Below are positions 1 through 7,400 of a DNA stretch of 8,991 nt, one piece after another (position 1 is the first letter of the stretch; each line of letters starts with the position of its first letter). The stretch is taken from positions 1-8,991 of the forward strand of contig DHWW01000111.1 of assembly GCA_002413385.1 (NCBI GenBank), read 5' to 3'. A model generated the notes under the pieces. The model searched no databases. It saw only the letters and a program-made list of their open reading frames with translations, and had not been told where the DNA came from. Source of the DNA: Granulicella sp. UBA5172 (GTDB lineage: Bacteria; Acidobacteriota; Terriglobia; Terriglobales; Acidobacteriaceae). The position numbers and the translations under genes were made by a program.

Positions 1-635
1 ATCGTACAGTGAACTCCGAGCAATGCAGCTGTAAGGATGAGGGAGTGACACACGTTATTCCCATCGCCCACATAGGTGAACTTCAGTCCTTCAAGCGAGC
101 CGAAGCGCTCCTCAAGCGTCATGAAATCCGCGATAGCCTGACATGGATGTTCAAGATCAGACAGTGCATTGATCACAGGTACCCGTGAATTGGCGGCCAT
201 CTCCGTGATCGTGTCATGAGCGTATGTACGCAGAACAATCACGTGCATCCAGCGCTCCAGGTTGCGCGCAACATCAGGAATGGACTCGCGCTCGCCGAGA
301 GGGGAACTCGTCTGGTCGACAAACAGTGCGTTACCTCCAACGGTATTCATTGCGGTCTCAAATGTGAGACGAGTGCGAAGCGATTCCTTCTCAAAGATCA
401 GCACCATCTGCTTTGCATCGAGGGCGCTGCGGAAGTCTTCAGGCTGCGCCTTGACGGCGTGCGCCAACTCCATAATCGCGGCCATCTCCGCAACCGATAG
501 GTCGGCAATGGAGCAGAGGTCGCGCCCCGCCAGGCTCTTCGCCGTTTCACTAAAAGCCGTGTCGGACTGAATTCCGAGCTTGACAACCGGACGCGTGCCT
601 TTCGGAGGATTCATTACGATGGTCTTGCTATCCAT
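1..635 (-). CDS. argF: Ornithine carbamoyltransferase, N-terminal 211 residues (3' end outside window)
   Basis: Transfers the carbamoyl group of carbamoyl phosphate to ornithine, giving citrulline; cytosolic, sixth step of arginine synthesis. Reading the minus strand from the ATG at 635 gives 211 open residues up to the window edge. Visible motifs: carbamoyl-phosphate loop SLRTR at residues 85-89, RTYAH at 136-140, HPCQ at 163-166, and GDGNNVCHS at 190-198, which opens the ornithine-binding domain. The ornithine-side SMG and HCLP motifs would lie beyond position 1. The start overlaps the argD stop by 8 bases and has GGGAGA 8 bases upstream. The conserved fold seems to begin near residue 36 (LAGRDLCSI), so this start gives about 35 extra N-terminal residues; the next in-frame ATG (residue 8) has no clear ribosome site. 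The loop has Leu where most family members have Thr. Acetyl- or succinylornithine carbamoyltransferase is less likely given the HPCQ and GDGNN context. Confidence 0.95.
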   Translation of the reverse strand, partial: MDSKTIVMNPPKGTRPVVKLGIQSDTAFSETAKSLAGRDLCSIADLSVAEMAAIMELAHAVKAQPEDFRSALDAKQMVLIFEKESLRTRLTFETAMNTVGGNALFVDQTSSPLGERESIPDVARNLERWMHVIVLRTYAHDTITEMAANSRVPVINALSDLEHPCQAIADFMTLEERFGSLEGLKFTYVGDGNNVCHSLILTAALLGVHCT

Positions 636-1905
636 GGATTGGTTCTCCCGCCAGCGAGGTGCTGTGCAATAAGTTGGATGGGGTATGCAGCAAAAGCAAT
701 TCGTTCAGAGCTGCAATCGTCTGATCGACATGCTCGGCCGTGATAACAAAGGGTGGAAGGAATCGCAATACAGTTTCATGGGTGCGGTTAATCAGAATGC
801 GACGCTCCATCATGCCCGCATGAATCGCCTTCGCCAGCGGTTCCGAATCGAGTTCTACGCCGATCATGAGACCCATGCCTCGCACCTCGATGATCGCTGG
901 ATACTTCTGTTGCAACTCCTGGAGACGCATGCGGAAGTAGTCCCCGGTTGAGATGACGTGATCGAGCAACTTCGCATGCTTGATCTCGTCGATCACAGCA
1001 ATGGCGACAGCGCAGGCCAACGGATTGCCGCCGAAGGTCGTTCCATGCATTCCCGGTGTGAAGGCACGGGCTGCCTCCTCGGTGCAAAGCATTGCCCCAA
1101 TGGGGATACCCCCAGCCATCGGCTTCGCAAGGGTTGTGACGTCTGGCTGGATCCCGTAGTGCTGATAGGCACACCATTTGCCGGTACGTCCCATGCCGCT
1201 TTGAATCTCATCGAGGATGAGCAGCGCACCCGTGGAATCACAGAGCTCCCGCGCAGCCCGCAGAAACTCCTGTGACACTGGATTTATTCCTCCCTCACCT
1301 TGCAGCGGTTCCATGACGATAGCGCAAACTTCGGTAGAGAAGGCCGCACGCAACGCTGCAACATCATTGAACGCGACGAACTCGACATCAGGCATCACAG
1401 GTGCGAAGGGCTCGCGATACTTCAGTTTGTGCGTGGTCGCAACTGAACCCATTGTGCGTCCGTGGAAGCTGTGTTCGAGTGCGAGGAATCTGGTTCCGAG
1501 CTGTCTGCCCTCTGCTCGCAGGCGTCCGGCATGTGCGCGGGCCAGCTTCAGCGCTGCCTCCCATGCCTCCGTACCGCTGTTGCAGAAGAAGACGCGATCG
1601 AGGCCGGTCATCTCCGTGAGTCGCAGTGCCAGCTCTGTCGTGCCGCGGTGATAGAAGAGGTTCGATGTGTGCAGGAGTTGCGGAGTCTGCTCAGCGATGG
1701 CACGCGTGATCGCGGGATGGTTGTACCCCAGCGCGCACACGCCAATACCGCTCAAGAGATCGAGGTAATCGTTGCCATGTTCATCGCGCAAGTGCACACC
1801 TTCGCCTGAGACGAAGAGCAGCGGATATCGCTCATAGGTTTGAACCAGCAACTTAGACTCGGCTGCCTGCAGATCCTTTAGGGTGCTTTTAGTATTGACG
1901 TTCAT
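628..1905 (-). CDS. argD: Acetylornithine aminotransferase (PLP-dependent)
   Basis: Converts N-acetylglutamate semialdehyde plus glutamate to N-acetylornithine and 2-oxoglutarate, using pyridoxal phosphate; members of this family often also act as succinyl-diaminopimelate aminotransferase in lysine synthesis. The 425-residue protein is a class-III aminotransferase of slightly more than usual length (about 400). Visible motifs: NSGTEA at 109-114 (cofactor phosphate), SFHGRT at 146-151 (ring stacking), LDEIQ at 231-235 (Asp232 contacts the pyridine N), TLAK with Schiff-base Lys261, GTTFGGNPLA at 288-297, and Arg381 in the C-terminal domain. The C-terminal 20 or so residues after LLLLH look like an unconserved tail. 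The start is ATG at 1905 with GAGGT about 9 bases upstream; the restored argB frame ends in the overlapping ATGA. Downstream it overlaps argF by 8 bases. The family call is firm; separation from other omega-aminotransferases rests mainly on the arg operon setting. Confidence 0.95.
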   Translation of the reverse strand: MNVNTKSTLKDLQAAESKLLVQTYERYPLLFVSGEGVHLRDEHGNDYLDLLSGIGVCALGYNHPAITRAIAEQTPQLLHTSNLFYHRGTTELALRLTEMTGLDRVFFCNSGTEAWEAALKLARAHAGRLRAEGRQLGTRFLALEHSFHGRTMGSVATTHKLKYREPFAPVMPDVEFVAFNDVAALRAAFSTEVCAIVMEPLQGEGGINPVSQEFLRAARELCDSTGALLILDEIQSGMGRTGKWCAYQHYGIQPDVTTLAKPMAGGIPIGAMLCTEEAARAFTPGMHGTTFGGNPLACAVAIAVIDEIKHAKLLDHVISTGDYFRMRLQELQQKYPAIIEVRGMGLMIGVELDSEPLAKAIHAGMMERRILINRTHETVLRFLPPFVITAEHVDQTIAALNELLLLHTPSNLLHSTSLAGEPIHG

Positions 1906-2685
1906 GCGACCATTACCTCGGTTCCATCATTGACGCGCGAGCTCAGCAGATCAGGTAAAACAGATGCGGATTCAGCTGGGAGGATGCGAACGCGCTTGAC
2001 TCCATGCATCAGCGCCTCTTTGCAGGCATTCAGCTTTGGCAGCATCCCCTCCGGACACAACTGCCTGTTCTTCGAGCGCCGGAATCTGTTTGAGCGAGAG
2101 CCAGCGCATCACATTGCCATCCGCTCCCTTAACTCCCGGCACATCGGTAAGAAACACCAGGGCGTCAGCCTTGGTCGCAACCGCACAGGCAGATGCCATC
2201 TCGTCGGCATTAATGTTGTAGTATTCGCCGTCGAAGCCGAGCGCGATCGATGAAATGACAGGTACCGCACCCATGGTCCAGATGGCATCGAGCCACTTTG
2301 GATCGGTTGCCGCAATCTCGCCAACATACCCCAGGTCTGGGGTGGTCTTCTTCTTGCGAGCTCGAAACACATGTCCATCGCCGCCGGTAAGTCCCATCGC
2401 AGCCTGCCCACATTGGTCGAGTGCCGCTACCACTGATTTGTTCACACGTCCGCCGAGAACCATGAGCGCAGCATCGCGCGTCTCAGCATCCGTCACGCGT
2501 AGCCCGGCAACAAACTCGCTCTTCTTGCCCATCTGCGCTAAAACTCTTGTCAGTTGCACGCCGCCGCCATGAACCAGCGCTACCTTATGGCCGTCCTGGG
2601 CAAGTTGCGTGATGGCTTTGGCGCAGCGGCGCAGCAGCTCTGGATTCTCCAATGCAGCGCCACCGAGCTTTACGACGAACTTCAC
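1902..2685 (-). CDS. argB: Acetylglutamate kinase, interrupted by a 1-base frameshift
   Basis: Phosphorylates N-acetylglutamate with ATP, the second step of arginine synthesis. The start is GTG at 2685, inside GTGA that overlaps the argC stop, with GGGAGGG upstream. The uninterrupted frame gives 237 residues (stop at 1972): Lys6 in KLGGAAL, HGGG at 39-42, GLRVTD at 61-66, NADE with Asp161, TDVPG at 180-184. After VVSGG (209-213) it departs from the family and ends in unrelated sequence. Skipping one G in the four-G run at 2046-2049 gives MLPKLNACKEALMHGVKRVR and so on, restoring the family C-terminus with catalytic Lys217 and a 260-residue protein, close to the 257-258 of E. coli. Its stop at 1902-1904 overlaps the argD start by 4 bases, matching the other junctions. 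The unshifted product would lack Lys217 and part of the ATP site, so it is probably inactive. The cause may be a sequence error, a real mutation or recoding. The short N-terminus resembles the arginine-insensitive type. Confidence 0.9.
2046..2049 (-). other. Frameshift site in argB (one extra G in a GGGG run)
   Basis: The coding strand reads TCC GGA GGG GAT GCT. The family motif here is SGGMLPKL, which needs GGA GGG ATG CTG, so one G is surplus. The frame is open and family-like on both sides: frame 0 upstream, +1 downstream to the TGA at 1902-1904. A Gly-tRNA sitting on GGG could slip +1 along GGGG and still pair fully, placing AUG in the A site. Confidence 0.85.
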
Positions 2686-3758
2686 AGGAGACCCTCCCTC
2701 TCATGCCAGCCAGCCATAAGATTCATATTCTGCACCGCCTGAGAAGCAGCGCCCTTCAATAGATTGTCAATGCAGGAGACGACCACCAGGCGACGCCCAT
2801 CAGGGGAGAGTTGAAAGCCGATATCACAGAAAGCGGTACGCACTACATGCTGAATCTGCGGCAACTGCGGGGAGCAACGAACCCGAACCAAGGGAGCATT
2901 CGCGTAGAAGTCATCGAAGCGCGCTTGAATGTCTTCTGCCCCTATAGCCTTATTCAGCCGAACGTATATTGTCGAAAGTATGCCCCTCGGAATTGGTAGC
3001 AGGTGCGGCGTGAACTGAATCTGCTCTGACGTAAGGCTTAGCTGTTCGAGCAGTTCGCCGGTCTGGCGATGCCCGAAGACCGCGTACGCCGAGAAGTTGT
3101 CGGCCGCATACATGAAATGGCTCGTCGGGATAAGCGATTTCCCCGCGCCGCTGACGCCAGACTTTGCATCGCAGATGATTCCACAGCCTAGATCGACCAG
3201 ATTGGCGCGAACCAGGGGGGCCAGCGCGAGGAGGATGGAGGTGGCATAGCAACCAGGATTTGCTACAAGACGAGCGTGAGCAATTGCCGGCCCATGTAAC
3301 TCGGGCAATCCATACACCGCTTCAGTTTGCAGCTTCTCAGCGAGCAACGGGTCAGCGTCTGTCAGTCTGTATACCTTGCGATTTTCGTCGTCGTGCAAAC
3401 GCCACGCGCCACTGATGTCGATCACACGAATGCCATGCGAGAGCGCTTCCGGAACCCATGCTCGCGATTGCTCGTGCGGTGTTGCCATAAAAAGGACATC
3501 GACGGACTTGTGCTGCAACTGCTTCCAATCAAACGCTGCGACATTCAACTCGTCGGCATGGGGAAGACCGGAGAGTTGCGGATGGAGAGAGGTGAGAGGT
3601 ACTGGTGGCGTCTCCGACTCACCTATGCGTCCGACAAGAATGGGTGGTGTGTCTGCCAGGCGCGGATGACGCAGCAATAACCGCGCAAGCTCTCCGCCAG
3701 CATATCCGCTGACACCGGCTACTGCGGTACGCAGGGAAGTGAGACCAGCATCAGCCAA
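2682..3758 (-). CDS. argC: N-acetyl-gamma-glutamyl-phosphate reductase
   Basis: Reduces N-acetylglutamyl 5-phosphate to the semialdehyde with NADPH, the third step of arginine synthesis. The 358-residue protein has an N-terminal Rossmann fold (GVSGYAGGE at 15-23), the catalytic Cys170 in ANPGCYATS, KSGVSGAGKS at 199-208, the catalytic His252 in PHLLPIPRG, and the C-terminal NAD(P)-domain return segment DNLLKGAASQAVQN at 331-344. Length and motif order are normal for the family. The chosen start is TTG at 3758: it lies inside the 8-base overlap with the argR stop, GAGG sits about 6 bases upstream, it gives the usual short lead before the nucleotide-binding loop, and no in-frame ATG or GTG lies nearby. 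The stop overlaps the argB GTG start by 4 bases. The rare TTG start may keep translation coupled to argR. Confidence 0.96.
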   Translation of the reverse strand: MADAGLTSLRTAVAGVSGYAGGELARLLLRHPRLADTPPILVGRIGESETPPVPLTSLHPQLSGLPHADELNVAAFDWKQLQHKSVDVLFMATPHEQSRAWVPEALSHGIRVIDISGAWRLHDDENRKVYRLTDADPLLAEKLQTEAVYGLPELHGPAIAHARLVANPGCYATSILLALAPLVRANLVDLGCGIICDAKSGVSGAGKSLIPTSHFMYAADNFSAYAVFGHRQTGELLEQLSLTSEQIQFTPHLLPIPRGILSTIYVRLNKAIGAEDIQARFDDFYANAPLVRVRCSPQLPQIQHVVRTAFCDIGFQLSPDGRRLVVVSCIDNLLKGAASQAVQNMNLMAGWHEREGLL

Positions 3759-4188
3759 TGTAAGCCTCGATTCGGCTCTTCAGCGACTCTGCTCTTTCGT
3801 TATCCGGACAGATGATCAGCACCGTATTGTCGCCGGCAATTGTGCCGACGACCTCCTCCCAATCCTCGGAATCAATGCTCGCTGCAACCGGCTGTGCTCC
3901 TCCCATTGTTGTCAACACAATCAGCAGATTCTGCGCCTGACGAACTTCCAGGCCGAAGTCCGCCAGCACACTCGCAATCGCCGGGAGATCATCCTCTCCG
4001 TCCAGGTTGGCGGGGAGAGCGTAACCTGCAGGACCCTTCATCAGCTTCAACTCGCGTATGTCGCGCGAAAGTGTAGCCTGCGTTACATGAATATCGCGTC
4101 CGGCAAGCTTGCGGCGCAACTCATCCTGGTTCGTGACAGTCGTCGTCACCAGGAGTTCTCGAATTGCGCTTTGCCTTTGACTCTTCAT
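3751..4188 (-). CDS. argR: Arginine repressor
   Basis: Arginine-dependent transcription factor that binds ARG boxes as a hexamer and represses arginine synthesis genes. The 145-residue protein has the N-terminal winged helix-turn-helix (residues 1 to about 60) with recognition helix TQATLSRDIREL at 36-47, then an oligomerisation and arginine-binding domain (about 68-145) with NLLIVLT, GGAQPVAASID and GTIAGDNTVLIIC at 115-127. In E. coli and Bacillus proteins two adjacent Asp in this last motif (GDDT) contact arginine; here the second is Asn121. The start is ATG at 4188, with GAGGA five bases upstream; a TTG at 4206 in the same frame has no such site and would add six residues without family support. 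It is the first gene of the operon, directly downstream of a promoter covered by ARG boxes, so it probably represses itself. Its stop overlaps the argC start by 8 bases. Confidence 0.95.
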   Translation of the reverse strand: MKSQRQSAIRELLVTTTVTNQDELRRKLAGRDIHVTQATLSRDIRELKLMKGPAGYALPANLDGEDDLPAIASVLADFGLEVRQAQNLLIVLTTMGGAQPVAASIDSEDWEEVVGTIAGDNTVLIICPDNERAESLKSRIEAYIG

Positions 4189-4225
4189 GCATTCCTCATC
4201 TGCCAAACGTTAATCTGGAAACACG

Positions 4226-4253
4226 AAAAAACGTGACGCACTGAGCGCCACGT
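4226..4253 (-). terminator. Intrinsic terminator-like hairpin in the argR leader
   Basis: On the minus strand, ACGTGGCGC pairs with GCGTCACGT (nine pairs, six G-C, one G-U) around a five-base loop TCAGT, followed directly by a run of six T counting the last stem base. It lies between the predicted arg promoter and the argR start, so it would stop transcripts before the operon unless bypassed. The opposite strand has no T-run, so it works in one direction only. The structure is seen in the sequence; a role in attenuation is inferred. Confidence 0.6.
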
Positions 4254-4255
4254 CG

Positions 4256-4273
4256 TTCGCATAAAAACTCATG
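4256..4273. promoter_or_regulatory. Second (weaker) ARG box
   Basis: The 18-mer has half-sites CGCAT and ACTCA around AAAA, each one base from common ARG half-sites (TGCAT or TGAAT, and ATTCA). It is separated from the stronger box by exactly 3 bp (21 bp centre to centre), the spacing at which an ArgR hexamer binds two boxes on one face of the DNA. It would span the predicted transcription start of the arg operon. Taken alone it would not be convincing; the spacing is what supports it. Confidence 0.6.
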
Positions 4274-4276
4274 CTT

Positions 4277-4294
4277 CATGTATAAATATACATA
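4277..4294. promoter_or_regulatory. Strong ARG box (ArgR operator)
   Basis: The core ATGTATA-AA-TATACAT (4278-4293) is a perfect inverted repeat with 7-base arms. It fits the ARG box pattern of TG-N-AT, four A/T bases, then AT-N-CA. It covers the -10 hexamer and part of the spacer of the minus-strand arg promoter, so bound ArgR would block RNA polymerase. It lies about 110 bp upstream of gltB. Confidence 0.85.
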
Positions 4295-4307
4295 CGCACT
4301 TTGTCAA
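4279..4307 (-). promoter_or_regulatory. Housekeeping-type promoter of the argRCBDF operon
   Basis: On the minus strand a perfect TTGACA (-35, 4307-4302) is followed after 17 bp by TATACA (-10, 4284-4279, four of six matches). Transcription would start near 4272, giving a leader of about 85 bases before argR that contains the second ARG box and the terminator-like hairpin. The overlap with the strong ARG box supports regulation by arginine. Confidence 0.75.
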
Positions 4308-4403
4308 CAAGACCAGTTCTTTGGTACCTGCTACTCCACCAATAGTGTACAGGGGACCGATGGCTGACCATACGGTTGTGCGGGAACGGAAGTATAGTGG
4401 ATT

Positions 4404-7400
4404 ATGACCCTTGCTGAACAAGACCGAGCAGGGCGTGCTGAGCAAAAGCACGCCGATCACGAACCATATCTATGGTCCGCACCCCAAGCTGTTGCGCGCT
4501 CATTCGTTCGCGCTGAGGCTTCTCTGTTGGACCCTCGCTTTGATCATGATTCCTGCGGTGTAGGCTTCGTGGCGTCGGCACTCGGTCATACGAATCACAA
4601 GATTCTGCAATACGCACTTACCGCGCTCTCACGCCTGGAGCATCGTGGTGCGGTTGCCGCCGATGGCGCAAGCAGTGACGGCATCGGTCTCATGGCTGCC
4701 GTGCCGCGTAATCTCCTTCTCGCCGCTACGGGGATTGAACTTGGCGCGGATGAAACACTCGGCGTAGGGATGGTCTTCTGGCCACACGCAGAGACACGTG
4801 CAGAGGCCGTCCTCGAAAGCTGTCTTGCGTCACAGCAGTTGCGTGTGCTCACATGGCGCGATGTGCCTACCCGGCCCGAGATTCTTGGAGAGATCGCGCT
4901 CAGCACGATGCCGCGCATCCGTCAGGTCCTGATCGCGGACGCGGCTCCACAGGATCCCGATCCCATGGAGCGGCGCCTGTACCTGGCGCGTAAGCAGTTC
5001 GAGCGCACCGTTGCTTTTGGAGAAGTAACTGGATACATCTGCTCTCTCTCGACGACGACCGTGGTGTACAAGGCCATGTGTCTAGGTCGACTGCTGCCCG
5101 AGTTCTACCCGGATCTTGCATCCCCTGACTACGTCACGCACTTTGCCGTCTTTCATCAGCGCTACGCAACGAATACGCTGCCTGCATGGCATCGAGCACA
5201 GCCGGGACGAACTCTCGGTCATAACGGTGAGATCAATACAGTATGGGGTAATCGTTCGCGCATGGTTGCGAGGGACTCCACGCTCCCCGTCGAGTGCAAG
5301 CCGGTATTGACGAAGGATGGAACCGATTCCACAAGCCTCGATGAGACAGTCGAGTTGCTGAGCCAGAATGGCCGAACCATCTCCGAAGCAGTACGCATGC
5401 TTTTGCCTCCAGCAATGGTCAGCCGCCCAAGTCCATTCCTGCAATATCACGCGGGTTGCACCGAGCCGTGGGATGGGCCGGCGGCCATTGCGTACAGTGA
5501 TGGTGTCGTCGTAGGTGCGGCACTGGACCGGAATGGTCTGCGGCCTTGCCGGTATGCCATCACAAGCGATGGTCTGGTCGTGGCTGGCAGTGAGGCTGGG
5601 CTCGTGGATCTGGATCCGGAGACCGTCATCGAGAGTGGACGTCTGGGGCCTGGACAGATGCTCGGCGTCGACATGGTAGAGCACAAGATCTACCACAACG
5701 ACGAAATGCTGGATGCCTTCGACGCGAAGGCGACCTATGCCTCCCTCATAGAAGCGACACCACTGATTCCAGTAGCTGAGACTGCATTTCTATTTGATCT
5801 AGCGGCGCAGCAGAGCGGCTTCGGTTACACCCAGGAAGATGTGAAGATGATCCTGCAGCCGATGGCGACAAGCGGCAAGGACGCCGTCTGGTCCATGGGA
5901 GACGACACGCCACTGGCATTTATGGCGCGCAGCCCCCGTCCGTTGTACTCATTTTTCCGCCAGCGCTTCGCCCAGGTAACGAATCCTGCCATCGATCCTC
6001 TTCGTGAAGCGATCGTGGTTTCGCTGGACACTCGCCTCGGTCCATGGGCACACATCCTGGATAAAAATGCACCTCTGCCGGGAATTTCGCTGAGCTCTCC
6101 CTTCCTGTCTTTGGGTCAGGTTGCAGCACTGCGTGCCCGGGTCTTTCCGCATACTGAAGTACTTCGGCTGGAAGAGTTGCCTTGCCTATTCTCACCGGAG
6201 AAGACTCTGGAGCAGGCCCTCGATGACCTGTGTGCCCGCGCCGTGGAGATGGTGCGCTCGGGGGTTCGCCTCCTGCTGCTCACCGATCGTGGTGCAAGTG
6301 CAACCGCGCTGCCGATTCCGATGGCGATGGCAACTGGAGCGGTACATCAAGGCCTGGTGGAGGCGGGGTTGCGTACGCTCTGCGGACTTGCCGTGGAAGC
6401 CGGTGATTGTCGCGATCTTCACCACGCCGCCATCCTGATCGGTTACGGAGCTGGTGCCGTTTGTCCATGGCTTGCGCTGGAGACCGCGCGGTCTCTGCAG
6501 CCCGAGGGTGTCGATGGCGAGAAGATGACGCTCAAGGCTCTCGACGCCGGTCTGGCGAAGGTGATGTCCAAGATGGGCATCTCGGTGGTAGACAGCTATC
6601 GCGGCGCGCACCTCTTCGACCTTCTGGGCCTGCACGCAAGTGTGGTGGATCGGTGCTTCCCCAACACTCCCGCTCCTCTCTCGGGGATCGGGTTCGCGGA
6701 GATCGATCGCCGCTTGCGTCTTACCTGGCTGCCCAAAGCTGAGCCCTCCTCCAAGGGCCTTCCGGACTTCGGCTGGGTGCGCTTCCGCAAGACGGATAGT
6801 GCTGAACCTCACCGCTGGCAACCTTCCACGGTGAAGTCGTTGCAGACCGTGGTTGGCACCGCACACGGAGCCGTAACTAGCTTCGATCCGGCCGCAGCCT
6901 TCGCCATCTTCAGCCGCAATATGGATGTAGGCGAGGCGGTAACGCTGCGTGACCTGCTGGAGATTCGGTCTGCGGGAATGGAACTCAAGCTCGACGATGT
7001 GGAACTCGCTGAGAGTCTATGCAAGCGCTTCGTCTCGAGCGCGATGTCGCTCGGCTCGATTAGCCCGGAGGCGCATCAGACCATCACGCAGGCGATGAAC
7101 TCAATCGGTGCGCGCTCCAACACGGGCGAAGGTGGCGAAGATCCGGATGTCTATCGTCCGGTTGGGATATCTAAGGTTCCGGAACGGGACGATGGCGGAT
7201 CGTTATTGGCACGTTCGGGCAGTAAGGGAAGTGCGACTGCGATTGCTGAGCTCGTCTCGGCTCCAGCTGTGCATAGTTCCCTCAACAACAAGATCAAGCA
7301 GATCGCATCAGGACGCTTCGGCGTTACGGCGGAATATCTGGCCCATGCTGAAGAGATCGAGATCAAGGTCGCTCAGGGAGCGAAGCCTGGTGAAGGCGGT

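Noticed and set aside
216..570. Plus-strand open frames of 94 and 102 codons at the left edge
   Set aside because: The minus strand here encodes ArgF with conserved motifs, so these are shadow frames.
4189..4206. Upstream TTG start for argR adding six residues
   Set aside because: It has no ribosome site, while the ATG at 4188 has GAGGA five bases upstream and gives the usual ArgR N-terminus.
4361..4381. Possible sigma-54 site (TGGC followed by TTGTGC) before gltB
   Set aside because: The GG-N10-GC spacing required for a -24/-12 element is not met: GG is found where GC should be.
4393..4398. TATAGT just upstream of the gltB ATG as a -10 box, possibly giving a leaderless mRNA
   Set aside because: It matches five of six bases, but no -35 at 16-18 bp and no extended -10 was found, so it is not enough to call a promoter.
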